In this document: one piece after another, positions 12,536 to 24,389 of the stretch
Position numbering within the stretch: position 1 is the stretch's first letter
Layout of the letters: each line of letters opens with the position of its first letter
Position numbers and translations under genes: made by a program
Notes under the pieces: generated by a model
Databases searched by the model: none
Seen by the model: the letters and a program-made list of their open reading frames with translations, nothing else
What the model was told of the DNA's origin: nothing
Assembly (NCBI GenBank): GCA_020916435.1
Contig: CM037091.1
Span: 77,778,398 to 77,842,397 of the forward strand
Direction of reading: 5' to 3'
Length of the DNA stretch: 64,000 bases
Origin: Oxytropis ochrocephala
Taxonomy: Eukaryota; Streptophyta; Magnoliopsida; Fabales; Fabaceae

Positions 12536-13264
12536 TAAATAAAAAAAAAAGTTAATGTATCTTTAGAAGTCCATTTCATCTATATGCTGGAGAACAAAAA
12601 AACTAGGTATAATCTTACAAATTTAAGACAAAAAATTTGATTAATTACACAAACTAATACACAAAAATTAATTACACAACTCAATAAATACATGTATTAT
12701 AAAAACCTACCCACACTAGATTCCTACTTTAAACAAACTCTAAAGTTTATCTAAAATTTATCATATCAATGTTTAGTAAGAGGCTCGGTAAATCTCAAAG
12801 TTTACAATTGGAACAAAACCATTTGAACAACCATTATGCTTTTGAAGTAACCAATTGCAACTAAACACCTTCAGACTAGTGTGCTTAGCAACTTCATTCC
12901 TTTTGAACTTCCAAAGCAAGAAAATAATAGTTATAAGACTAATAAAAGTACTCTGCAAAGAAACAAAGACATAAAAGAGGACATCCACAAGCAATTAGCT
13001 TTATTAACATGAATATGTGAGATTCAAACAAATTCAAACAAATGCAAACAACCACCATCATAATTCACAACATAATAAGAAAAAACTACTTAAACATATC
13101 CGGTCAATATAGGGAAGAGATTAAGTAACATGCTCATCACGGTTAAAATCTATACTTAACAAAAATAATAATCCTAGTCTCTATTCAAGTTGTTGCTTGT
13201 CTATCATCCTTCATTCCTTTTCAAAACCGATCAAACTCAAAATTATGATTTATATGTGACTGAC

Positions 13265-14020
13265 CAACATCAACAGGTCCATCTACATAGCCTTCAACCA
13301 ACAATGTATGAAAGGGAGTTCCCTCCGGTCCTTCGCGATACATAACGCGAAATTCCTCACTATCCTGTTTTAACTGTTGAAAGAAGTAAAATTAGCAACA
13401 ATGCTTATTGAAAAAGTCATGTAACTACTGCAGAAATCATAATCAGACTTGATCATAACACAACACAATGATTACACAAGATTACATTAGTCCTTTGAAT
13501 TTTTAAAAAAGGGTAGACCAATAAAGCAAGAAGTCATTCAGCTATTGTAAATTCCTGATAAGATAAGAAAGCCATCTATGTGATAAACTAATATCTAAAT
13601 CAAGAACAATAATCTAAATATGAAGAACACATAAAATGGTAAAAACAAGAGAGTAGATAGCCTACTTTCCAATCGGCGCGCGATGTATTCGCATTATTAG
13701 ATCCTCCTCCAAATATCATATACGAAAACACTTCTCATCATATCAAGAATGTTTGATACCTCAAATGATCTTAATTTCTACTTTCTCCTCACATCCTGCA
13801 AAAATCAAATGCACTTACTTGTCTTGTTTTCTGAGAGGCAAAAAAAGCTACACTCAAGTACTGACTAGGAAATATAGTTACCTTGTATGTCAAATTGTTC
13901 AGAACGTAGGAGTTGAGTTTTGACAAGTTGTTTGAGCTTCTGTTCATTTGTGAGCTCAAATGAGGAAAGAGTTTTTTCCAACCTCTCCCTATACTGCACA
14001 ATGTTTTGTTTTTTCTCCAT
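13265..14020 (-). pseudogene. START-like lipid-transfer protein, captured 5' exons
   Basis: Three exons on the minus strand match the N-terminus of a plant polyketide-cyclase/START-like family (I recall Arabidopsis At3g13062 as a member). Exon 1 (14,020-13,882) starts MEKKQNIVQYRERLEKTL and ends at a GT donor. Exon 2 (about 13,795-13,666) contains FEVSNILDMMRS and ends RADWK at a GT donor. Exon 3 (13,373 to about 13,265) reads LKQDSEEFRVMYREGP, then EGYVDGPVDV. Exon 2 opens with an in-frame stop and the lipid-binding domain is cut off, so no working protein is possible. It follows the receptor fragment on the same strand, so a chimeric transcript is conceivable. The family name is from memory. 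Confidence 0.65.
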
Positions 14021-14137
14021 CTTTGTTTGTATGTACCTCTAAGAAAAGAAAGAAGAAACTTTGATCAAAAAGTGAATGTATAAACAACCACTTATAGGAG
14101 TTTGCATACCCTCCAAAATCATTGGAAATCCACTTGA

Positions 14138-16725
14138 CTTAGATAAAAGTAAGAGTAGCTAGCTAGCTACAACTGCTATGACCACAAACGCAAGGACTCG
14201 TCCAAATTTTGATCCTCTTCTTTCTGCAAAATTAAAACCACAATTCTAATCATGCACTATGTTGTGAACATGAAAAATATATGTAATAAAGATCATAGTA
14301 ATTCAATGATCATTTAGTTTATTTTGATTGAGTATTTAGTGCATTGGCTTCTATTCTAAGGTTTTAAGACTAATGTTTATTTGACTACTAGTTACTTTAT
14401 CACTTCAAATTTTATGGGATGCTATTCTGACATTTCTTACATAAGAAGTTAAGATTTGAAGATGTTACCAATACAAATATCTTGTTGCTTTATGTACAGA
14501 AGATCTCCCTTGCATTTACAATCATAACCACCCCAAGTGTTCTTACAACTGCAACCATCACACTGACAAGCACTACGTTCCTTACATTCATCAACATCTG
14601 AATCATCAGATCAAAAGAGTTATATTTTTGTAACGTTGACTGTATAAACTATCAAGAAGCAACAGAGTTTTCTAAATTGCTTTGCAATGGGAACAAATAT
14701 ATTACCTTCACATTTACTATTACCATCGCTGCGAAATCCAACTGGACAGCTACAGCCATTTACAACAGACTCCTTTATTCAGAAAAGAAATTCTGTTAGC
14801 GAAAGGGACAAAAATGAAGAAAGAAAGCGGAAAACAGAAGATTTGGTTAAGTTGTACTGAACTGAGCAAGCTGAGAATGTTAATTCATTTCTAGTTTCTG
14901 ACCAACAACCTCCATTGTTTATTGAACATCTTGCAGGTCCAAAAGCTGTCAAATAATGAAAAGAGTTAACATATATATAATATTCAAATGTTATAAAAAT
15001 ATATGGAAGAGGAAATATATATCTTATTATATTAAAAGGAATACCTTCACATGTTGTATAACCATCACCTCTATATTGAACACCATTCACAACAGGGCAC
15101 TCACAAACTCTTCCCCTGAAAGTATCCTGATAAAGAATAAAAGTTTAACTTGCAGCCAATAACAAAAACCATTATATGTCTAATGAATAATTAATGATTC
15201 AAATTGTGAGAAAAAATACTAACTGAAATTCCTTATCTATACCTTGCAAGCAGTTACATTAGCATTTTTGTCTTGCCAACATCCTCCATTTCTTTCAAGA
15301 CACTCATTAGTTTCAATATCTGATAAACTCAAACAAGTAATAAAATTTAATATCATTATCGGTCTCACACTAATATAATAAATATCAAGAACACCAACCT
15401 CCACTTAAACAAACTGGAGGTTCTGTAGTTTCCTTAAATCCAAAGACATACAAACCTTGAGCAGATGTAAGTTCTCTCCAATTTTCCTTTAGCAAAAAAA
15501 TAAAAAAAAAAAAAAAAAAACTTTAAAATTTTGATACACCGATATATTTCCTAAAGGGTAATTGATGTTGAAGAAGTAAAATATATGTCCAATGCATTAC
15601 ACAGGATGATAATTGATAAGGAGGTATTTAATAACTAACCTCTATATCGGACATTGTTTAGAACCAAAGTTGGCAAGATGGTGACATCACCACGAGATCC
15701 TCTCCCCCAATGTGTGTTTCACAAATGAATCAAAAGTATAAATTTTATTTTAATCAAAAATTGGCATGCAAAAACATCACAACGAAGTAATAGATATGTT
15801 AACAAAAATCGATTCGATAATACATAGCAAGAAATATGAACGAACTATATGACTGTGATACTTGTTCATTCCTTAGCGCTTCATTCTCCTCATCGACTTC
15901 AGGGTCACCCACACACTTCATAATTTTCTCAATAGGCAAATCTGTAATAGAAAGATTAAACTTTTAAAAAGCGAAAAGACAAAAAACTAACAAAGAAATC
16001 CAATTCACATCACATGAATATCAAAAATTACTAGTTACCTAATGATTTCATGACACCTTCAAAGACAATCTTTGCTATATTTTTCTCCTTCATAGAACAT
16101 CTAACATGAAAATCATTCACATAATCCCACCAAACCCAAGAACGGTTACTCTCATTAGCAACTCTATGAACACAAAGTTGCCTCAAATTTTCATACACAA
16201 CATCTTTCCCTTCATATCCTTCTCCAAAATCTTTCTCGGGATCCGGTGCGCAATATCTACCGCGATTGATACACTCGAGACTTACAATCGACTACTTTCA
16301 ACAAATGGCTTTGGACAAAACCAAGTTATATAATGTGCGATGAACAATGTATATCCACCTCTCTCAAGAATCTGAGCATGACCTTTGAAATTCTTCACGA
16401 AATTCATCATGCTCATCGCAACGAGCTCCACATTAAATCGTTCTTTGTTTGTCCATAACTCGTATTCAACTCTATCGTCGGGGTGAGGTCTTGATTCTCT
16501 CCAATCTATTCTTAATAGAACTTCATCTTTGTTATTTAAAGCTTCTTTTAATGTATCACCAAAGGATTTATCTACTAGAGCGGATGGAATTACAATCTTT
16601 TCTATGTATCCATCTCGCATCGCTGCTTTCTTCAGTGAATCCATTGTTATTAGAGACTCCTCAATGGTGTCGACTACTAAAAATCTAACTGCACTCGGAA
16701 GCATCACAATGGGGAAGGGCATCCC
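14138..16725 (-). pseudogene. Vacuolar sorting receptor (BP-80/VSR type), captured fragment
   Basis: VSRs are type I membrane receptors that sort proteins to plant vacuoles. Minus-strand exons follow the family order. 16,722-16,282 is the C-terminal half of the PA domain (SLITMDS, RPHPDDRVEYELWTN, HYITWFCP). 16,300-16,030 gives RGRYCAPDPEKDF, then WVWWDYVNDFHVRCSMKEK. 15,940-15,850 gives KIMKCVGDPE. 15,710-15,640 gives GRGSRGDVTILPTLV. EGF-like repeats lie at 15,320-14,690 (ETNECLERNGGCWQD, FRGRVCECP) and 14,600-14,465 (DVDECKERSACQC). A likely membrane segment is at 14,225-14,140 (GRVLAFVVIAVVAS, then a stop). The signal peptide and first half of the PA domain are missing, and there are frameshifts near 16,290 and a stop in the membrane segment. 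It is clearly broken, but introns are retained, so capture was at the DNA level. Confidence 0.85.
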
Positions 16726-17354
16726 AACTAGGTTCCATTGAATTAATACAAAATACTACATTTAGTGGAATCTCCCCAAGCACAAAATACAAAATAACAC
16801 AATCCAAATGCATCAATAATCCAAATAATACTAATCGAGGAATCAAATTATCATTATGCTTAGTAAAAACCCTAGAAAGTAAAAACCCTAGAAAGTAGAA
16901 AGAGGGGTACTGAAGAAAAACACACACCGGTGACGGTGACGAATGAGTTAGGAAGGCAACGGTGACGATGAGTTAGGAAGAGATCTGCGATGCTAGCGAA
17001 GTTGACGAAATCATTCTTGCTTCACGAGAACTTGACGAAATTGCGATGTGATTCAGAAATCGAATTACGAGAGTGATTCAGAGATTACGAAATCGAATTG
17101 TGACGAAATGGATGCTTGAGAGTGTGACGAAATGGATGCTTGAGAGTGTGACGAAATCGAAAGAGGGGTTCCTGAGAAAGAAGATTGCGAGAGCGTGAGT
17201 GTTTTTTTTTACACTCTGTTTAATTGTTTTTGGTTTTTTCATTTTTTTTGTTTAAGTTTATTTTGGGTTGAAACATTTTTCATTTGCCACCAAAAAATTT
17301 GGAGAATCATAAAACGCGCTAATATGAGGCGCCCAAATTTTTTATTTTTTAATA

Positions 17355-17620
17355 ATGATTCCTATGGCAACGTTTATGCACCGTTGGATAAAGCTAAAAC
17401 AAAAAACCGTTGTCATAGACTTTATGGCAACGTTTATTAACCGTTGGATAAAGTTTATACAAAAAACCGTTGCCATAGACCCTATGAGAACGCTTTACAG
17501 CCGTTGCCTATAAAAAAAAAATTTCAAAAAATGAATCAGCAACGGGTTCAAATAACCGTTGCCATTGTTGGCTAAGGCAACGGTTTTTTGGGTGTTGCAA
17601 ATTTAGGCGTTGCCATTGTT
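17355..17620. repeat. Right subterminal GGCAACGGTTTT repeats
   Basis: Copies of ATGGCAACGTTTAT, AACCGTTGCCAT and CAACGGTTTTTTGGG alternate in both orientations and mirror the array at 12,235-12,535. They define the right end of the CACTA-like element. Confidence 0.75.
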
Positions 17621-18235
17621 GGCTTAAGGACTTTCACTTTCAAGGCTCATTATAACTACGTCGCTTTGATTCCCACTTGGGATACGTAGGAGCGAGCCAC
17701 GTTCTCGTCAAGCGCAACAAACAAAAATCCTTTTCGCAACCATAAACATTAGCATTTTCATCACAAAAAGAATCATTTTTAAACACATTGTTGCCAGTGG
17801 CTAATCAGAACCTTTGTTCGTCTAGCCATTGGTGGCAATATCTTTTTCCAAAGAACAATAAGCGATGGTCACCCATAACCTTGGTTAGTTTGATCATTCG
17901 TGCCAATGAATCTCTTTCGAAAACCATTTTCAAAAGATCAAATAAAAAACGAGTCACTACTAACGGTCAATCAGAACCTTTGTTCGTCTGACTAGTGGTG
18001 GTGACTCCCATTTTTCAAGAGTACTTAGCGGTGATTACCCATAACCTTTGTTAGTTTAATCATTCGCTGAATACTCGTCCTATTTCGAAAACTCACTAAA
18101 AAGATAAAAAACAAAAACCTTTTCATGACAACCAAGAACTACGTAGCTTTGAATTCTCCATCGCACCAGGAGATACGTAGGAGCGAGAGGCCAACTCTCG
18201 TCAAGCGCCAAAAATAAAAAAATTTCATTAAGTTT

Positions 18236-19000
18236 TCCCATTCATCTTCAAACAACAAATAAATAGGCAAATCTAGGTATTTTTCAAATCAAACGTTAAA
18301 ACCACACATTTAGAAATGACCTACCCTCCCCTTTATTTATAGTAACCCTGAGAGGACTACTGTTCACTCTCGAAGTGACACAGTCAATCAAATCAAATTG
18401 GCACGAAAAACGAAGAGTCATCATTAAAAAGACACATCGATTCCTGCAACGGTCACATCAATCAACGCGAGCATTTATTGCTTTGTCCAAAAAAGCATTA
18501 AAACAGTTCCCAAATCGAAGCAAGCTCGGTTTTTCTAAATCATCAAGATCGGCATTACTTTTACTTCGGCAAACAGAGCAAGCTCGGCTCTTCTAAACGT
18601 CGGAAAAATAATTTGTCTCAACATATTTCAAGTCTAGTTTAACCCAACACGTCAAACCGACTTGGGGGGCAACTATTAAGGGGAAAATTTACACATGCTA
18701 TTTACACCCCCATTCCTCAAAACAGAATGATTGGACCTCCAAACAACTAAGGTCCATAATCACTCATCCAACGGCCTGCCATGCACCTCCACAACCAATG
18801 GTTCAGATGATCACACCCAAGTGCCTCTTAAGCCTATAAATACAGCATTTATTCCAAGGAGAGAGGTACGCATTAATTATCACAAAACTTGTATTTACTC
18901 TTCAGCTACTGACTTTAGCATCAGAGGGACTCTGTAGGTACACCCCCCATCTCGGATTATCAACCTCGGACGTGACTATTATTGATCTCTCTCATCACCT
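18236..19000 (+). mobile_element. Fragment of another LTR retrotransposon: 3' tail, polypurine tract and LTR
   Basis: A purine-rich tract CTTGGGGGGCAAC (18,661-18,673) precedes an apparent LTR start TATTAAGGGG at 18,674, with TG probably decayed to TA. A TATA box TATAAATAC lies at 18,835-18,843, followed by a leader containing GACTTTAGCATCAGAGGGAC. This arrangement resembles Tat-lineage LTRs. The 5' side joins the truncated Ogre LTR near 18,236 and the right end is not defined. No coding sequence remains. Confidence 0.5.
18835..18843 (+). promoter_or_regulatory. LTR TATA box
   Basis: TATAAATAC stands about 160 bp into the LTR-like segment, a typical position for an LTR promoter. No experimental support is visible. 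Confidence 0.55.
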
Positions 19001-19101
19001 ACCAACTATCTCGAATCGGAAAAATCCATTGATACGGTACAGAACAATACTATATATTTATTTTGATCACTAACGTTTACCATATTAAAGTGATTTCATA
19101 A

Positions 19102-19143
<42 letters not shown>

Positions 19144-19302
19144 CGTTTTGTTGGTTTGAACGGATATATCAAAGTTTACGTTGCTATCTCTTTAATTATA
19201 TGATAAAAGGAATTCACTCCAATTCCATTTCTCTCTTATCATGATATAGTAACGTTTATATAATGATCAAATGTCGTTGGTTTTTATTACTTGATCATCA
19301 TC

Positions 19303-19345
<43 letters not shown>

Positions 19346-20050
19346 TTTAGAGAACCGAACGGAGACCGGTGAGACAACTTGAATATATACTTTGGTGTTG
19401 ATATAAACAGAGCGTGAGACATAGATATGTGCGAGTTTCACATAATCTGAAAATCATTTTCTCTCTACCATTAAATATTCCTGGGTTCATCTCCTGTTCG
19501 AATAAAAATATTCATTATTGCTAGTTCTGATTCTTCTTTCGTTACTTGCGATTGAGACGGATCGGTTGTATCTCGGGGAATTTGCACTGTAGAGACGGAT
19601 AAATTTTTCAGGACAAGTCACCAGACGCCTCCGATTATATTTTGCCTAACGTATTCTGTGTTCACAGGTACTTTATTTGTTGTTGTCTTGTTGCGCATTT
19701 TACTACACAATATACCCATAACTTGTGTGTGTATACATATATAGATGAATAGTATTGTTTTTTTGAAAACATTATATTATAGTATTGATGATTGATTGAA
19801 GTATTGATATTGATTGATATTTTTTTAATTATTTTTGTTTCTTATTTTGTTTCTTATTTTGTTTCAAATATATAATATATATTAAATATTGGCTGCTTAA
19901 TATTCAGGTGAGGTGGAGAGTCTGGTTTAACTCTAAAAGAAAGAATCAAACTCAATTAGAAGCTAAAACAAAAAATTAGAAGTAAAGCTCAAAGTAAAAA
20001 CTAGATTTTATTTTTAAAAACCTAGAAACATAATATGAAATTGGGATACT
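19001..20050. other. Gene-free stretch with two microsatellites
   Basis: A pure ATT repeat occupies about 19,100-19,141 and a TA repeat 19,306-19,343. A short imperfect inverted repeat containing ACGTTGCTATC and GATATAGTAACGT surrounds 19,178-19,256. I see no gene or recognisable element in the remainder. Confidence 0.6.
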
Positions 20051-21271
20051 TTCATTAAATGATATGGCATTTCATTTTTTTAAAATCAAAAACATAAAAC
20101 TATTTCATTTTGCATTCCTGATTTTAATTTCGTGTTTAATTTTGCATCAATTTCATTGAAATTTCTTGATTGCATTCATTTACTGCAGTAATTTCGAGCA
20201 TTTTGCAATTGGTTTGGTGCAATTTGGTTGCGATTTGAGCATTTTAGCCTCTCACAAAATCCAAACCTGTTTTTTGGCCATAAACGTGTTTTAGATAAGT
20301 TTTCTACTCTTTTGTGCAAATCGATGGTGGATTCGCGATCCTTGTGTAATTTCGTTTGATTTGGTGGTGTTTTGAGTATTTTACCATTGTTGACTTGACG
20401 CTTTTGAATCTTCAACCTTGATTTTTCATAAACACTTTTTCTTATAAGTGATTTTTTGTTCTTAAAACTTGCATAATTAGATTCCTTATAAAATTTTGAG
20501 CGAAATGGACACTAATTTATTGGAATTTGATGCACTATAACACAAGATAAACTTGTTACAAGAAATCATTGTGTTCTTGATGTTGTTTCAATTTGGTCCC
20601 CTATGTTTTCTTTTAGTTTCTATTTGGTCCCCTATATTTTTTTAGTTTCAATTTGGTCCCTGTCAATCACTAGCAACAAGAACGCCAGAAGTTGAAGAAC
20701 GGCAACAAAAACACCAATAACATAAAGATTTTTTGTAGAAAGTTTATCTCGTCTTATACTGAACCAAATTACAAAAAATTCGTGTTCATTTCGCTCAAAA
20801 TTTCATAAGGAATCTGATTATGCAAGTTTTAGGAACAAAAAAACACTTATAAGAAAAAGTGATTCTGTAAAACCAATGTTGAAGATGAAGATTCAAAAGC
20901 TTCAAGTCAACAATTTTAAAATGCTAAAAACAACACCAAATCAAACGAAATTTGTGCCTAACTTGAACGTAATTTCACAAGGATCGTGAATCCACCATCG
21001 ATTTACACAAAAAAGCACTGCAACTTATCTAAAAACATGTTTTTGGCCGAAAAATGGTTTGGATTTTGTGAGAGGCTAGAATGCTCAAATCTCAACCAAA
21101 TTGAACCCGACCAATTGCAAAATGCTCGAAATTACTACAGTAAGTGAAAGCAATAAAGATATTTAAATGAAATTGATGAAAAATCAAACACGAAATTGAA
21201 ATAAAAAATGCAAAATGAAATAGTTTTATGTTTTTTATTTTAAAAAATGAAATACCACATCATTTAATGAA
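20051..21271. repeat. 1.2-kb foldback (long inverted repeat)
   Basis: The left arm (about 20,051-20,560) and right arm (about 20,750-21,271) are reverse complements at roughly 90% identity by eye. Both contain CTCACAAAATCCAAACC in opposite orientations, and the outer ends read TTCATTAAAT and ATTTAATGAA. The loop (about 20,575-20,665) contains three copies of TTTGGTCCC. Neither arm encodes a supported protein. I found no convincing target duplication, so it may be a foldback transposon or an inverted duplication. Its transcript would form a hairpin of about 500 bp. Confidence 0.75.
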
Positions 21272-21281
21272 TTACAGATCA

Positions 21282-21449
21282 ACCAAAACATTAAAGGTAC
21301 ACCCCATCAGCAGTTAACTGCCAGCGTGACGTCTATTAACTTATTGAACAGAAAATACCATTGATGGACCAAAACATTAAAGGTACACCCCATCAGCAGT
21401 TAACTGCCAGCGTGACGTCTATTAACTTATTGAACAGAAAATACCATTG
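21282..21449. repeat. 86-bp tandem duplication
   Basis: Two nearly identical copies (21,282-21,367 and 21,368-21,449) lie next to the foldback. Each contains GTTAACTG and the bZIP-type core TGACGTC. The near-identity indicates a recent duplication. Confidence 0.9.
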
Positions 21450-24389
21450 GTAGAAATTATATATTGTAACATCTGTTTTTGGAACTACAATCCATTATTG
21501 TATGTAACAAGTTTTTTTGGAACTTTAATCTATTATTGTGTATGGCCAATGCAGCTTGTTTTGGAAGGCACAGTAGAATCTACAGGTATTTGGGCTCAAT
21601 ATAAGGCACAAGCAGAGAAATTCATATGCTCAGGTGCCCAGAAATCAAACCAAAACGTGCGAAAAACACCAGGGGGTCTGTTTATTCTCAATATTTATTA
21701 GCAAAACATGAATCCCTTGAGTGTAGTGGCGGCATTGTTAGTCCTTTTGATATCAGATCTTTTGTCCGCTCCTAGGTAATCCACCAAACTCAATTTTGAA
21801 GATTCATATTTAAAATTAACAATTTAACAAATATTCTTCTGAACTCGTGATCAGTGTTTATAATTTGGAAGTGCTTATAAGAAAATAAGGGTTAGCAAGA
21901 TATTTCTAACACTCTCTCTTCATTATTCTTTATTATTTTATGAAATGAAATTCAAGTGAGTTCCACTAAATCAAGTGGATCTCACACTACGCCAGATTTG
22001 TCAAAAAAGAGCGCCCCTATAAGCAGCGCTTTAAGTAAAAATGCCACGGATGGCCAAAACAGTTAACCCATACCCAACGCTTTTTAAAAAAAAAAAATGC
22101 TGCCCATCGCCTTTAAACGCATTAGCCATACCCAGCGCTTTTTAAAAAACTCTGCTCATCGTACATAACATTCAAACCTCAAAACAACTTCTATATATTC
22201 ACTTTCTTTCAGAGTTTCATTGAAATGCTGCTTATGGGTGCGTTCATTTTTACAACTTTTGGTGTAGTGAACATTCACATGATTATTGAATTATGAACAC
22301 CAAGTGGTATTTTGAATAACTAATTTCCATATCAACTAACTAATTTCCATAACCTAGAACAATATTCAATTAACAAATATTTCACTAGGTAATTTCAACA
22401 AACACTAGTTTCATGGACTAAAAATCAACAATAAATCAGCCCCAAATTTATTAAATCAACAAACATTTCATTTGGACATTTCAAGAAACACTTCACCTAC
22501 AATATTTCACCACAAGTTTACAAACACTTCACCCTCTCAAATAACCAATCATCAAACATCAACTTCACATAGAATCATCTAACCTAATGTTCCAATGCCA
22601 TTAAAATAACTAGAACAAAAAGCAATCCTATACTAACCTTTGTGAAAGAGGAATGGAAATGGGTGTCAACACTTCATTTTTCACAAGATAGGAGCTAATG
22701 GGGAGGCAACAAAAATGGACCAATGGAGGAAGAAAAATGAGAGTGTTACCAAAATGAGAGGAAAAAAAATATAGAGGAAATATGTACACCTATTGTGAGT
22801 GAGAGAGGGAACAAGTTTGGTGAGATGGAGAGAAGGAAAGAAGGGAAATGTTCGCTGGTTTAAGTCTGCGAGGGAGAGGAAATGAAAAAAAAATACTAAT
22901 AAAGTGATGAGTAGCGCTTTTTAAAAGCGTTGGGTATTGGGAGAACAGGAGTAGCTATACTCAGCGTTTTTTAAGAAGCATTGGGTATTGAGAGAACGCG
23001 TGAAACGATGTGCAGCATTTTTTAAAAAGAGTTGGGTATTGGGAGAATGCGTGAAGCGATGGGCAGCAATTTTTAAAAAGCGCTGGGTATTGGGAGAACG
23101 CGTGAAGCATGTGTGAATGAATGAATTGGTGAGAGAAGAGAAGAGAAGAGAAGAGAAGGGGTTGTTATATATAGAAGGTGAAAGTTGTGTTCCTATAATA
23201 TGTTGGTCTTATATTTTTTTATCTTTATGGGAAGCAAGTTACTTGTTCGAGTTCGAGTTCGTTTTGTTTCGAGTTCACATCCGGTTCGCGTTCGTTCGAG
23301 TTGATCATTGTTGCTTCCCCTGCTCGGGTATTTTCTTATTATCATGTTCTCTTGTTTTTGTTATTGTTTAGACACTTGATCAGAATACTTATTTTAAAAG
23401 TCTTCATAACTGGTGTATTTGTGTACTTTTGTATTGATAGAATGCTTCTTTGGTTTAGATATTCGTATATGAAAGTTGAAAGTAGTCGGAAAATTCTACA
23501 TAGGTGTTGGTTAGAATGGTTACTGATGTTAAATTTTTGCAAAGGCTCTCGCTCATCTCTCTCGTGCGCTCTCTTTGATTCATCTCTTTCGTTGTTGGAT
23601 CTCATTGTTCAGGTAGTTTTGTTGTTTTGTTGCTTTAGATATAACATGCATTTTTTTTGACAAATACTTATTCCAAATTTTATTTTCCCGATTGTCAGTG
23701 TCATACATGTAACACCCTAAATGATTTAATTAAGCAATTGATTAAATTATTTAAAGTGTTGCACTATTTTTAATTATATTAAATTATAATATAGTGTTTT
23801 ATAATTTAGTATTTTATTTTAATTGAAGGGAGTGGTATTGGAAATACCGGGACTGCAAATATTGGCCCAAGAGCCCAAGCCCAATGACTTAGGCTCCTAA
23901 GGCTAGTGCATTTCGCACCAAAGGGAAAAAAGAAAGAAAAAACGAAAGAAAGGAGAAAAGAAAGAGGAGAACGGCGCTAAGAGAGTGAGAAGAAGGAGAA
24001 GAGGGATCGCACATAGCAAGAAGGAAAGAAAGGAGCTCTTGTTGCTGTGGGTTTTGTTCGTGACTCGGAGAAAGAGAGTTTCTACGGTTTAATTCAAGGT
24101 AAGGGGAGTCTCACTCTATAATAGAGAAGATAATGAGTTGTATGTATATCATAGGCCCTTAATTAGTGTTATTTGCTTATTGTATGGTGTTTGAATCGTT
24201 GAATTTGATGAATTGCTTGTTGAAATCGATTTAGGGCTTAAGTTAGGGTTTATAACATGTAATTTTTGTGATTTGTGGTGTGTTTGATGCTTGAGCATGC
24301 AATTGATTGTTTGAATATGAAATTAGGAGTATTAGAATGATTATGGAGTGATTTGGTTTGGGAGAATTTGGAGAATTTGGGATTTTTGG

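Larger units (their letters stand above)
12209..17637. mobile_element. CACTA-like DNA transposon carrying two captured host-gene fragments
   Basis: Both ends are dense in short inverted words GGCAACGGTTTT and AAAACCGTTGCC (12,235-12,535 and 17,355-17,620), the subterminal pattern of many plant CACTA elements. The left end CTACAACATTTTGAGTCTAT resembles a decayed CACTACAACA terminus; the right end is not clean, and I could not identify a 3-bp duplication. The interior has no transposase but holds, on the minus strand, exons of a vacuolar sorting receptor and of a START-like protein. It is therefore probably non-autonomous and mobilised in trans. A Mutator-type element is the alternative. Confidence 0.6.
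9003..18235 (+). mobile_element. 3' LTR of plus-strand Ogre-like element, split by a CACTA-like insertion
   Basis: It starts with TGTCATACCCCAATTTTGTC, the same start as the LTR at 30,116. After removal of the insertion (about 12,209-17,637) some 3.8 kb of LTR remains, close to the 3.76-3.78 kb of the LTRs at 44,919 and 60,110. Typical inner words are ACGTAG plus CTTTGAT and GTCAAGCGC (17,655-17,720; 18,130-18,200). The last part, including the GGTGCTAATACCTTCCC block seen in the other copies, is missing, so it is truncated near 18,235. The CT-rich tract at 9,890-10,150 is probably transcribed leader. No gene. Confidence 0.7.

Noticed and set aside
23301..23660. 119-codon frame in the CACTA element, considered as transposase
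   Set aside because: It has no transposase motif, is biased to Leu, Phe and Ser, and lies in AT-rich noncoding sequence.
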